DNA of 64,000 nt from Flavonifractor hominis (GCF_040095835.1 NZ_JBBMFT010000003.1:289664-353663), one strand, 5' to 3'. Positions 16,404 through 24,689 are shown, numbered from the stretch's first letter. A program made the numbers and translations. The notes: generated by a model not told the origin, from the sequence alone.

Positions 16404-16690
16404 AGCGCTTTGTGGGCCAGAATGGCCTTGGCCTGGGCCACCAGGTCTTCATCCACCCGTTCCACCAGCACCACGTCCCGCACGCCGGGGACCTGCTGGG
16501 TGAGGGCGGTGCGGATCAGCTCCTCGGTGGTGATGGAGGCGGCGGGACAGCCGGAGCACTGGCCCAGCAGTTCAAAGCGCACCACGCCGTTTTCCACGCT
16601 GAGGATGCGGATGTCTCCGCCATGGAGGGTCAGCTGGGGACGGATCTCCTCCCGCAGGACCTGTTCGATCTGAGCTTGCACGTGTATCAC
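16400..16690 (-). CDS. NifU C-terminal-domain protein (Fe-S scaffold/carrier)
   Basis: A 96-aa stand-alone NifU/NfuA-type domain. The motif CSGCPAA (Cys at about residues 45 and 48) binds a bridging Fe-S cluster, and the LTLHGGDIRIL segment is the family hallmark. The family carries or assembles 4Fe-4S clusters. Its place between abfD and abfT suggests dedicated supply of the AbfD 4Fe-4S cluster (inference). The start at 16690 is weakly supported by upstream GAGGTG; the stop overlaps the next gene. Confidence 0.88.
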   Translation of the reverse strand: MIHVQAQIEQVLREEIRPQLTLHGGDIRILSVENGVVRFELLGQCSGCPAASITTEELIRTALTQQVPGVRDVVLVERVDEDLVAQAKAILAHKAL

Positions 16691-16707
16691 ACCTCACTGG
16701 TCGTAGT

Positions 16708-16733
16708 CCGCCGGGGGCGTGAGCCCCCGGCGG
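16708..16733 (-). other. Strong intercistronic hairpin between abfD and the nifU-like gene
   Basis: A perfect 11-bp inverted repeat, CCGCCGGGGGC (16708-16718) and GCCCCCGGCGG (16723-16733), with a 4-nt loop. No T-tract follows on the minus strand, so it is probably an mRNA-stabilising or processing element rather than a terminator. Confidence 0.7.
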
Positions 16734-16744
16734 CAGTGGAGTTT

Positions 16745-18196
16745 TTACTCCTTGATATGGGCCAGAGCCTTGGCCAGCTCCTTCTTGTGCTGGAGGTTGC
16801 CCTGGCGGGCGATCATGATGCGCTGGGCCTGGGGGGAGCCGGCGCCATGCATGGACTCCGTGCGGTAGCCCACGGCGGCGGTGCCCAGGGACAGGTTCTC
16901 GATCAGGCGCAGGATGCGCAGGCGGTTCTCGGTGGATACGCCCGCCACGCCCTTGAGGTACTTGTCGATGACGGGGCCCAGCTTGGGGTCGCGGAAGTCG
17001 GCCTCGGAGGGGGCGGTGACCATCAGGCCGCCGGCGATGTCTTCGGCCAGGCGGACGATCTCGTAGGGGAAACGGGTGACGTTCTGCTTGCACACGTTGG
17101 CCAGCAGCAGGTCGATGATGTAGTTGCCGCTCTCGGTGGGGTGGCCCTCGGCGGAGCAGGCGATGCCGCAGCAGTAGAGGGTCTCGTTGAGGTGGGTCAT
17201 CTCGATGAGCTTGTCCTTGATGTGGCTGGCCTTGGCGCAGCCGTTGTAGTCGGCGGCCACGGCGGCGGCGCCGATGAGCACGTCGCCCACGCCCACCTTG
17301 CACCCGCCGTAGCTCTGGCGGTGGTAACCGGCGAAGCGCTCCACCATCATGCCGGCGAACTCGGTCTCGCCGTTGAGGAAGATCCGCTCATTGGGCACGA
17401 ATACGTCGTCAAAGACGGTGAGGGCCTCCACGCCGCCGAACTCGGCGTTGCCCACGTCCATCTCGCTGCCCTCCCGCTTGCGGGTGTCGCAGCTCTGCCG
17501 GCCGATGATCATGTAGATGCCCTTGGTATCCACAGGCACGGCGAAGGAGACGGCGTAGTCCTTGTCGTCGGGGCCCATGGAGATGGTGGGCATGACGATG
17601 ACCTCGTGGGAGTTGAGGATGCCGGTCTGATGAGCCTTGGCGCCCCGGACCACGATGCCGTCTTCGCGGTGCTCCACCACGTGCAGGAAGAGGTCGGGGT
17701 CCTCCTGGGCGTGGGGGGCCTTGGAGCGGTCGCCCTTCACGTCGGTCATGGCGCCGTCCACCGTCAGGTCGTTCTCCTGGACGTAGGTCATGAACTTGCG
17801 GAAGTTCTCGTGGTAATGGGTGCCGCACTTCTGGTCGGTCTCATAGGTGGTGGAGAACACGGCGTTGAAGGCGTCCATACCCACGCAGCGCTGGAAGCAG
17901 GCGGCGGTCTTCTGCCCCAGCAGGCGCTGCATCTTGACCTTTTTGATCAGATCGCCGGTGGACTGGTGGATGTGGGTGAAGCGGTTGACCCGCTGGCCGG
18001 TGTAGGGGGAGATGGCGGTCATCAGGTCCTCATATTCCGGCATCTGGGCCAGATCGTAGGTCATGCGCACGCTGTTGAGGGAGGGGCGCAGGATGGGGTC
18101 GTCCACCGGGGACTCCACCTTCTTGCCGAACATATAGACCTGCATATTCAGCTTGCGGATGCTTTCGATGTACTGTTCGCCGGTCATAAGTGCCAT
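16745..18196 (-). CDS. abfD: 4-hydroxybutyryl-CoA dehydratase / vinylacetyl-CoA delta-isomerase
   Basis: A 4Fe-4S and FAD enzyme that dehydrates 4-hydroxybutyryl-CoA to crotonyl-CoA by a ketyl-radical mechanism. 483 aa, full length. The cluster ligands known from C. aminobutyricum are all present: Cys100 and Cys104 (CFQRC), His292 and Cys299 (AGYHRQSYGGCKVG). The FAD/substrate stretches GAKAHQTG and TESMHGAGSPQAQRIMI are intact. It is the hallmark enzyme of GABA, succinate or 4-hydroxybutyrate fermentation to butyrate. It sits mid-operon between an alpha/beta hydrolase and the nifU-like gene. Confidence 0.97.
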   Translation of the reverse strand: MALMTGEQYIESIRKLNMQVYMFGKKVESPVDDPILRPSLNSVRMTYDLAQMPEYEDLMTAISPYTGQRVNRFTHIHQSTGDLIKKVKMQRLLGQKTAACFQRCVGMDAFNAVFSTTYETDQKCGTHYHENFRKFMTYVQENDLTVDGAMTDVKGDRSKAPHAQEDPDLFLHVVEHREDGIVVRGAKAHQTGILNSHEVIVMPTISMGPDDKDYAVSFAVPVDTKGIYMIIGRQSCDTRKREGSEMDVGNAEFGGVEALTVFDDVFVPNERIFLNGETEFAGMMVERFAGYHRQSYGGCKVGVGDVLIGAAAVAADYNGCAKASHIKDKLIEMTHLNETLYCCGIACSAEGHPTESGNYIIDLLLANVCKQNVTRFPYEIVRLAEDIAGGLMVTAPSEADFRDPKLGPVIDKYLKGVAGVSTENRLRILRLIENLSLGTAAVGYRTESMHGAGSPQAQRIMIARQGNLQHKKELAKALAHIKE

Positions 18197-18271
18197 GATT
18201 CAAAACTTCCTTTCTGATGGTTGAGATGGGGAGGGGCGGCGGGGCGGACCCGCCGCCGGAGTGGGAACGGA

Positions 18272-20371
18272 TCAAACGTTGATGACCATTTCAGAGATGG
18301 TAAACGCCAGCACTACGAAGGCGGTCAAAAATCCGCCCAGCCAGGCCGAGCCGCTCTTTTTGAAGAGCACCCGGTTGGCCACCGCGGCCAGCGGCAGGAT
18401 AAAGAGCAGGGAGAAGAGCATGATGCCCGCCAGAGCGGTGGGGAAGGTCATACCGATGGTGGACAGCCACTCTGCGGAGGTGGTGCCGGGGATGTACTCG
18501 ATGCCCCGCACGCCGGTGGCAAAGAGCTTGCCGTAGTCGTAGGCGAACATCACCGCCAGCCCGCCGCAGGAGGCCACCGCGATGAGCACGTAGTTGAGCC
18601 AGGCGGGGGCGTTGTTGATGCGGGTAAAGCTGTTGAAGAGTACGCTGACCAGCAGGAAGAAGAACAGCCATACCGGCAGGTAGGTGAAGAAGGCCTTCCA
18701 GTGGGCGGCGTCCATGGGCATGAGATGGAACTTGAAGAAGGAGAACTCGGTGCCCGACAGGCCGGAGCAGGCGTACACCACGGCATAGATGAGACCGAAG
18801 GAGACCACGGCCAGCAACAGCGCCTTGAGTACCTGGACCACGGGCAGCTTCAGACCGGTGTTTTCCCAGCCACAGCCCGCCTTCCGGGCGATGAGGAGGA
18901 ACACCACGGCGTACACGGCCAGCAGGATCACGCCTATTACCACATTGAACAGCAGCAGGGAGTTCATCGGCGCCATGTTGAAGACCTCGTTGGGCCAGAA
19001 CTTGGTGAGGAACTTGAACCACTGGGGCTGCATGTAGTAGGGGTAGCCCACCAGCCAGTAGTAGAGCAGCGGGGCGGGCAGCAGGCAGATGAGGTAGATG
19101 ACCGCGTAACGCAGACCGTGGGCGGGGGTGTCGCAGGTGGTGATGGAGCGGGGCTCCGGCCGCACCAGCGTGGCGAAGAAGGGGACCTTCAGCAGGGTGA
19201 GGGCCAGGGCCACGAAGGCCACCAATGCGGAAACGAGGCCAATAAGGCCACAGGCGGCCCGACCGTGCCACACCTGGTCGGCGGGGTCGATGGTAGCCTG
19301 TCCGCCGCGCAGGGTGATGTCAAAGAAGTCGATGCCGTAGGAGATAGCGGTTTCGTCATAGTAGGTGTCCGAGTGGGTGCCTTCAAAGCTGTAGGCTGCC
19401 CGGATGGGTACCATGGTCGACGCGGCAGAGGCCGCCGCCTCCACCGCCTCCTCCCGGCTCAGGGGCGTGGCTGAGGTATCGCCGTACAAGAAATAGGTGC
19501 CGGAGGGCACGTCGGTGGCACCGCCGGTGCCGTAGGCGAATTTGAAGCTGGTGGTGTATTCGCTGGCGTCCTTCACGCCCCAGAGCAGCTCGCAGAACTC
19601 ATCATAGGTACCCTCGATGGTACACATGTTGATGGGGGCGGCATACAGGGGGAAGACGCCGTTTTCCGCGGTGACGCCGTTGTAGGTCAGGTCATTGATG
19701 TTGCGCACGTTGTAGTTGTAGCCGGTGAGCACCATGGAGGAGGGCAGCACGATGCCGGACTCCATAGCCGCCTGATAGGCGGTGCCGGCGGCGGCAGTCT
19801 CATCCTGACCGGCGGCAGTGGCCTCCTCCAGGGCGGCGTTGTAGGCAGCGGTCCACTTGGTGTAGGCCAGATAAGCGCCCTCCTGGATGGCCGCGGTGCC
19901 CATGGAATGGCCCAGCATGCCGATCCGGCTCAGGTCCACAAAGTCATACTTGGCAAATTCCTGCAAAGCGGAATAGGTGCCCAGGTCGGGAGCGTAGTCC
20001 TCCACGCCGCCCATTTCCGCCTGGCTGTAGCCGGGGGCGGGCAGCTCGCTTTCCCCGTGGCCGTACAGATCCAGACACATGACCACATACCCCCGGCGGG
20101 AGAGCTCGATGGCGTTGGGCTCCATGGCGTCCAGAGAGGCAGTGTAGCCGTGGCAGAGCAGCACGGCGGGGGCGGGGGTTTCAGCGGTGGCCGTCTCAGG
20201 GATGTAGAGCTTGGCATGGCTGACGGCGCCCACGTCGGTGGTGAAGGTGATCTCCTTGGTCCGGACCGTGCCGCTGCTGGTCTGGATGCCGTGTCCCACG
20301 GCGGCGGTAACGATCATCAGCAGCAGGGCCACTGCCAGGACCAGAGGGGCCCATTTGACCTTGCGTGTCAT
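18272..20371 (-). CDS. Membrane-anchored alpha/beta hydrolase with C-terminal transmembrane domain
   Basis: A 699-aa two-part protein. Residues ~9-27 form a signal anchor. Residues ~37-345 are an alpha/beta-hydrolase domain with HGYTASLDAMEP (oxyanion region, ~74), DLYGHGESE and the nucleophile elbow GHSMG (Ser156); GTHSD (~342) may hold the catalytic His. The C-terminal half (~365-699) has about eight hydrophobic helices. The hydrolase domain would face outside if the first helix is an anchor. It lies in the sigma-54 4-hydroxybutyrate operon upstream of abfD. Hydrolysis of an ester or lactone precursor of 4-hydroxybutyrate is a hypothesis only. Confidence 0.82.
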   Translation of the reverse strand: MTRKVKWAPLVLAVALLLMIVTAAVGHGIQTSSGTVRTKEITFTTDVGAVSHAKLYIPETATAETPAPAVLLCHGYTASLDAMEPNAIELSRRGYVVMCLDLYGHGESELPAPGYSQAEMGGVEDYAPDLGTYSALQEFAKYDFVDLSRIGMLGHSMGTAAIQEGAYLAYTKWTAAYNAALEEATAAGQDETAAAGTAYQAAMESGIVLPSSMVLTGYNYNVRNINDLTYNGVTAENGVFPLYAAPINMCTIEGTYDEFCELLWGVKDASEYTTSFKFAYGTGGATDVPSGTYFLYGDTSATPLSREEAVEAAASAASTMVPIRAAYSFEGTHSDTYYDETAISYGIDFFDITLRGGQATIDPADQVWHGRAACGLIGLVSALVAFVALALTLLKVPFFATLVRPEPRSITTCDTPAHGLRYAVIYLICLLPAPLLYYWLVGYPYYMQPQWFKFLTKFWPNEVFNMAPMNSLLLFNVVIGVILLAVYAVVFLLIARKAGCGWENTGLKLPVVQVLKALLLAVVSFGLIYAVVYACSGLSGTEFSFFKFHLMPMDAAHWKAFFTYLPVWLFFFLLVSVLFNSFTRINNAPAWLNYVLIAVASCGGLAVMFAYDYGKLFATGVRGIEYIPGTTSAEWLSTIGMTFPTALAGIMLFSLLFILPLAAVANRVLFKKSGSAWLGGFLTAFVVLAFTISEMVINV

Positions 20372-20413
20372 TATTGCACACTTCCTTTGGACCCGAAGGG
20401 CCGTGATTTTGGG

Positions 20414-21538
20414 TTACAGACGGGAGAGAAAATCCCGCACCTTGTGATCGAAGAGGTGCGTCTGGAGAATGCCGGCCATGTGGCCCAGATCGCTGTCGAT
20501 GGGGAAGCACTCGGCCTGACCGCCCAGCCAGACGATCCGGTCGGTGACCCACTGAACGAACTGCCAGGGGTGGAGCACATCCAGCCGGGAGGGAATGGCC
20601 AGCACCTTGGCTTTGATGCGGCCCAGGGCCGCGTCCAGATCCCCGCCGTAGGGGCGGGAGGTGTCGTAATTGAGGCACATGCGGCAGGTATACAGCCAGT
20701 GGTTCAGATCCACAAAGGGCACCGACAGCTCCACTACCGCGTCCAGCTTGTCCTCAAAGGTGGCCTGTCCCAGCACGCTCTCGTAGCAGGCGCGGTCATT
20801 GGCCACATCCCGCTTGTAGGTGCGCTCGTAATACCCGGCCTGGAAGGCGGCCACGTTCATCATCTCCAGGCACAGCCGCAGGGTGTCGGTGGGCGGATCG
20901 GGCTGGTCGTAGTAGTCGCCCCCATGGAATTTGGGGTCGATCTTGGCCACCTTGATGGCGTACTGCAGGGGGTTGAAGCCGCCCCAGACCGGCAGCTTGG
21001 GTGTGCCGATGACGGGGATGATGGCGTCCATCCAGTCCGGATAGGCCACCGCCCACTGCCAGGAGGTCATGGCGCCGAAGGAGGGGCCCATGACGGCCTT
21101 CAGGTGGGTGATGCCCAGGGACTCCAGCAGGGCCTTCTGGGTGTTGACCACGTCCAGCACCTCGGGCACGGGGAAACGCAGGCCGTAGGGCTTGCCGGTC
21201 TCCGGATCGATGGTCATGGGGCCGGTGGTCACCACATTGGGGTTTTTCGCGCCACAGTTGCAGAGGTTGTCGGCACAGATGACGAAATACCGGTCGGTGT
21301 CCACCGCCTTTCCCGGACCGATGAGCCCGTCCCAGAAGCCGGGCAGCGGGTCACTCTCCTGATACTTTCCAGCGCAGTGGCTGCTGGCCGAGAAATAGTG
21401 GACCACCAGGATGACGTTGTCCTTCTCCGGGGAGAGAGTGCCGAAGGTCTCGTAACCCAGGCGCACCGGAAGGGTCCGGCCGCACTGGAAGGTAAAGGCG
21501 GGCAGTTCAAAGACTTGTTTTTGGGCCAGCAGAGACAT
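20414..21538 (-). CDS. MetX-like alpha/beta hydrolase or acyltransferase
   Basis: A 374-aa cytosolic alpha/beta-hydrolase of the homoserine acetyltransferase-like family. The N-terminal LGYETFGTLSPEKDNVILVVH and C-terminal SDLGHMAG (candidate Asp/His) follow MetX layout. The nucleophile elbow, however, is GPSFGAM rather than the GGSMGGMQ of true homoserine O-acetyltransferases, and no methionine gene is nearby. It is co-transcribed with the GntP permease and 4-hydroxybutyrate genes, so a role on a 4-hydroxybutyrate ester, lactone or thioester seems more likely than methionine synthesis. ATG at 21538. Confidence 0.8.
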   Translation of the reverse strand: MSLLAQKQVFELPAFTFQCGRTLPVRLGYETFGTLSPEKDNVILVVHYFSASSHCAGKYQESDPLPGFWDGLIGPGKAVDTDRYFVICADNLCNCGAKNPNVVTTGPMTIDPETGKPYGLRFPVPEVLDVVNTQKALLESLGITHLKAVMGPSFGAMTSWQWAVAYPDWMDAIIPVIGTPKLPVWGGFNPLQYAIKVAKIDPKFHGGDYYDQPDPPTDTLRLCLEMMNVAAFQAGYYERTYKRDVANDRACYESVLGQATFEDKLDAVVELSVPFVDLNHWLYTCRMCLNYDTSRPYGGDLDAALGRIKAKVLAIPSRLDVLHPWQFVQWVTDRIVWLGGQAECFPIDSDLGHMAGILQTHLFDHKVRDFLSRL

Positions 21539-21569
21539 GGCCGCGCACTTCCTTTCCGTTGCAGTGAGA

Positions 21570-22919
21570 TCAGATGATGCCGACGCTGATCAGGCAGATG
21601 CACAGGATGGTCAGCAGGATGGGCATGACAACCGTCATGGGGAACACGTGCTTGTAGGAGCCCTTCACGGTGACGCCGCAGACTGAGCACATGGTGATGA
21701 AGGTGGCGCAGTGGGGCAGAGTGTCCAGACCGCAGCAGGCGATGGTCAGCAGGCGGTGGAAGGCCTCGGGGTTGATGCCGAGGTTGATGTAGTTGGGCAG
21801 CAGGGTGTCGGCGAAGATCTGCAGGCCGCCCAGAGCGGTACCGGTGATGCCGGCCACCACGTTGACCGCCACAGAGGCGGAGATGTAGGGGTTAAAGGTG
21901 GTGGACAGGCTGTTGGCGAAATCCACGAAGTACTGGAAACCGGGGGCCGCCTGAACCACACCGGCAAAGCCCATGACGCCGGCGGTGAGGAAGAGAGCGG
22001 TGAAAGAGGACCAGAAGCCGTTGGTGAAGGTTTTGACCACGCTGGAGACCTTCTGAGAGCCGAAGAACACCTTGGGATTGAACAGCACCACCAGGATCAT
22101 GGCCACGCACAGAGAGGTGTTGATGCAGTCCACGGTGCCCATGATGCCCTTCAGGCAGAACATCATAACGATAACGACGACCAGGGGCAGAATGGAGGAC
22201 CAGAAGGGGGGCAGGTTCTTATCGGCCTCCTCCAGGGAATCGGTGCCGGAGACCACGTAACCGTTGCCGCGGGCGGTCTGGCGCTTGGCCTGCCAGGTGA
22301 TGTAAACACCGGCCAGCACCACGCCCACAATGCAGGCGATGATGCCCATCACAGGGGCGGAGTAGGCGTTGACCCCCAGACCGTACTGCTCACGGGTGAG
22401 CAGGGCGTTGGTGCTGGTGGGGTTGCCGGGCAGGCAGAGGCACAGGGTGACCGAGGCGCACAGGAAGATGCCAGGCATCAGTTCCTTGGTGATGTTGGCC
22501 TTGCGGAACAGGGGGGCGGCAACGGGATAGACGGCAAAGACGATGACGAAGGCGCTGATACCGCCCATGGCCATCAGCAGGGTGACCAGCAGGCAGGCCA
22601 GGGGGGCCCAGCGTACGCCGAAGAGCTTGAACAGGGTGGCAGCCACGCTCTCGGCCGAACCGGATACCTTCATAAACTCACCGTAGGCGGCGGCCAGGCC
22701 GAAGAGCAGGAAATAACTTCCTACAAAGCTCATCATGCTGCTGGCGTAACTGCCGGTGAAGGGTGCCCAGAAGCTCTCGCCGCTGGGGAGCATATTGGTC
22801 ACGATAACGATGATCGAAGCGATCATCGAAGCCACAAAGGCGTTGATTCCCTTGTAGCTGAGGACGATCAGGCATGCGATGGCAAGCAGCAGCCCGATAA
22901 CTCCGATTGCACTGCTCAA
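21570..22919 (-). CDS. GntP-family organic acid:H+ symporter
   Basis: A 449-aa membrane transporter with about 12-14 hydrophobic segments. It resembles the gluconate permease (GntP) family, with a conserved-looking GNPTSTNALL loop (~165-174) and a long cytosolic loop near residues 215-235. TTG at 22919 is taken as the start because GGGAGGA is 7 nt upstream; the reading frame is open a few codons further. It is the first gene after the sigma-54 promoter. By context the substrate is probably 4-hydroxybutyrate or a related short hydroxy acid, which is inference. Confidence 0.85.
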   Translation of the reverse strand: MSSAIGVIGLLLAIACLIVLSYKGINAFVASMIASIIVIVTNMLPSGESFWAPFTGSYASSMMSFVGSYFLLFGLAAAYGEFMKVSGSAESVAATLFKLFGVRWAPLACLLVTLLMAMGGISAFVIVFAVYPVAAPLFRKANITKELMPGIFLCASVTLCLCLPGNPTSTNALLTREQYGLGVNAYSAPVMGIIACIVGVVLAGVYITWQAKRQTARGNGYVVSGTDSLEEADKNLPPFWSSILPLVVVIVMMFCLKGIMGTVDCINTSLCVAMILVVLFNPKVFFGSQKVSSVVKTFTNGFWSSFTALFLTAGVMGFAGVVQAAPGFQYFVDFANSLSTTFNPYISASVAVNVVAGITGTALGGLQIFADTLLPNYINLGINPEAFHRLLTIACCGLDTLPHCATFITMCSVCGVTVKGSYKHVFPMTVVMPILLTILCICLISVGII

Positions 22920-23017
22920 AATGATTCCTCCCAACTTCTTCTAACATGGATTGCGCAGAGCGCCAGGGGCGCCCGGCGGCGGGGTACAGTTGGCCGACTG
23001 CATCTGCCCAATAGAAA

Positions 23018-23033
23018 AGCAAGTGCCGTGCCA
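23018..23033 (-). promoter_or_regulatory. Sigma-54 (-24/-12) promoter of the 4-hydroxybutyrate operon
   Basis: Read on the minus strand, TGGCACGGCACTTGCT matches the -24/-12 consensus TGGCAC-N5-TTGCW at every defined position (GG at 23032-23031, GC at 23020-23019). Transcription should start near 23006. The gene directly upstream encodes a sigma-54 activator, which independently supports the call. Confidence 0.93.
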
Positions 23034-23090
23034 AATTGTATCGAGAAGCCCTGTCTGCTTACGGCTCCAAGGATTTGCCGGTTTTGGTCG

Positions 23091-23146
23091 AAAAAGGGCC
23101 GGGGCATCCGAGCGTTTCAAAAATAAAACAGTTGGATGCCCCGGCC
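23091..23146 (-). terminator. Terminator of the sigma-54 activator gene
   Basis: A perfect 13-bp inverted repeat, GGCCGGGGCATCC (23097-23109) and GGATGCCCCGGCC (23134-23146), with a 24-nt loop. On the minus strand it is followed by CTTTTT. It insulates the operon from read-through of the regulator. Confidence 0.88.
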
Positions 23147-23193
23147 AGTAAGAGATGGCCCGCGGCGCCTTTGGCTGCGTCGCTTTGGCACAG

Positions 23194-23229
23194 TGATTCA
23201 GTAATGAAACGTGTTTCAAAATTGAATCA
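23194..23229. promoter_or_regulatory. Nested palindrome, likely upstream activator site
   Basis: Outer arms TGATTCA (23194-23200) and TGAATCA (23223-23229) and inner arms TGAAAC (23205-23210) and GTTTCA (23213-23218) are each perfect inverted repeats with the same centre. The site lies about 165-195 bp upstream of the -24 element, the usual distance for enhancer-bound sigma-54 activators, and overlaps the regulator's stop codon. Confidence 0.72.
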
Positions 23230-24660
23230 TGGATCGGTTTCATACTTTTTCTTCTTGCGCAGGAAGGTGGCCGGGTCCATGGACAGGCTGGCGGCAGCCT
23301 TTCGGATGCTGCCGTGGGTCTCATAGGCGGCGCGGATGAAGCGGGCCTCAAACTGTTCGGTAAGGGCCTTCAGATCCACCGTCTCTCCCGGCTCAGGCGC
23401 AAACAGCCCGGGACTCCATGCCGGGCAGAAGGGCAGATCCTCTGGGCGGATGACCTGACCGCCGCTGAGAATAACGGCACGTTCCACCACGTTTTTCAAC
23501 TCCCGCACATTGCCCGGCCACTCGTAGGCCAGCATGGCCCGGACGGCGTCCCGTGCAAATTCTTTGTGGGTGTCGTATTTTTGGTTAAAGTGGGCCAGGA
23601 AGTGCTCCACAAAGGCCGGGATGTCAGCCTGACGTTCCCGCAGGGGCGGGATACGGATGGGGACCACGTTGAGCCGGTAGAACAGATCTTCCCGGAAGGT
23701 TTTTTCCCGTACCATGGCCTCCAGGTCCCGGTTGGTGGCGGCGATCACCCGTACGCTGATGGGAATGTCCCGGGTACCGCCCACCCGCTGCACGGTCTGC
23801 TCCTGGAGGACCCGCAGCAGGCGCACCTGCATCTCCAGGGGCAGCTCGCCGATCTCGTCCAGAAAGACCGTCCCCTTGTCGGCCACCTCGAACAGGCCCA
23901 TTTTTCCCTCCCGATTGGCGCCGGTAAAGGCGCCGCGCTCATAGCCGAACAGCTCACTCTCAATGAGAGTGGGGGAGATGGCGCCGCAATTGATGGTGAG
24001 GAAACGCTCGTCTTTGCGGGCGCTGTTTTTATAGATGTATTTGGCAATTTTCTCCTTGCCCACACCGGTTTCGCCCAACAGCAGGACCGTGGCATCCAGT
24101 GCAGCCACCCGTTTGACCTGCTCCAGCAGAGCAAGCATCCGGGTGTCGGCGACAATGAGGTCAGCCGAGGCCAGTACCTGCTTGCGGACATACTCCGCCT
24201 CGGACTGGTATCGCTCGGTGAGGGCGGCGGTCTGGCGGTATTTCTCCTGCAGTTCCCGCAGCTCGGTCATATCCCGTACGTTGGTGACCACCAGCACAAT
24301 CTCCCCCTGGTCGTTAAAGGCGGGAGTAGAGGAGATGAGGGCGTGCCGGCCGGTGCGAAAGACCTGTTCCAGTGTTACCGGTGCCCGCTGGGCCAGGGCC
24401 AGCAATGTCCCGGATTTGCTGATGATCTCATCTCGCTCCAGATCCCACATGGAGCGGCCCACCACTTCGTCCGCCCGCAGGCCGGTGATCTCCTCATAGG
24501 CGCGGTTTACCCAGAGGGTGACTGCCCGGCCATCGGTGATGTAGATGCCGTCATAGGAACTGTCCACAATGGCCCGCAGCCGATCGTAGGCCTCCTGCAA
24601 ACTGCCGAACATACGCCCGGCCCAGTTGCCGTCGCCGGGTCGCTCTTGTTTTTGCGCCAT
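23227..24660 (-). CDS. Sigma-54-dependent transcriptional activator (PAS, AAA+, HTH)
   Basis: An enhancer-binding protein of 477 aa. A PAS domain (~25-135) is the likely sensor. The AAA+ domain has Walker A GETGVGKE (196-203), the sigma-54 contact motif GAFTGA (243-248) and Walker B TVFLDE (264-269). A Fis-type HTH ends the protein (IRKAAASLSMDPATFLRKKKK). ATG at 24660 has GGAGG 8 nt upstream. There is no receiver domain, so it is ligand- rather than phosphorylation-controlled. The adjacent -24/-12 promoter makes the 4-hydroxybutyrate operon its obvious target. Ligand unknown. Confidence 0.95.
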   Translation of the reverse strand: MAQKQERPGDGNWAGRMFGSLQEAYDRLRAIVDSSYDGIYITDGRAVTLWVNRAYEEITGLRADEVVGRSMWDLERDEIISKSGTLLALAQRAPVTLEQVFRTGRHALISSTPAFNDQGEIVLVVTNVRDMTELRELQEKYRQTAALTERYQSEAEYVRKQVLASADLIVADTRMLALLEQVKRVAALDATVLLLGETGVGKEKIAKYIYKNSARKDERFLTINCGAISPTLIESELFGYERGAFTGANREGKMGLFEVADKGTVFLDEIGELPLEMQVRLLRVLQEQTVQRVGGTRDIPISVRVIAATNRDLEAMVREKTFREDLFYRLNVVPIRIPPLRERQADIPAFVEHFLAHFNQKYDTHKEFARDAVRAMLAYEWPGNVRELKNVVERAVILSGGQVIRPEDLPFCPAWSPGLFAPEPGETVDLKALTEQFEARFIRAAYETHGSIRKAAASLSMDPATFLRKKKKYETDP

Positions 24661-24689
24661 GCGCGTTTCCCTCCTTTTGTCTCCTGGGG

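Larger units (their letters stand above)
22920..23226. other. Control region between the sigma-54 activator gene and the 4-hydroxybutyrate operon
   Basis: A 307-bp stretch with no credible gene. In minus-strand order it holds the activator palindrome at the end of the regulator gene, the regulator's terminator, a -24/-12 promoter and an approximately 85-nt leader. A lone GTTTCA half site lies near 23105-23110, inside the terminator loop. Confidence 0.8.

Noticed and set aside
16412..18217. 601-codon open frame on the plus strand opposite abfD
   Set aside because: Low-complexity His/Gly/Val/Leu composition typical of an antisense frame in GC-rich DNA; the minus strand carries an unambiguous abfD with catalytic residues.
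18221..19474. 417-codon plus-strand frame opposite the membrane hydrolase
   Set aside because: Composition (Gly/Glu/His/Gln) and lack of motifs mark it as a shadow of the minus-strand gene.
20414..21538. True homoserine O-acetyltransferase (metX)
   Set aside because: The nucleophile elbow is GPSFGAM instead of GGSMGGMQ and the context is 4-hydroxybutyrate catabolism, so only MetX-like is claimed.
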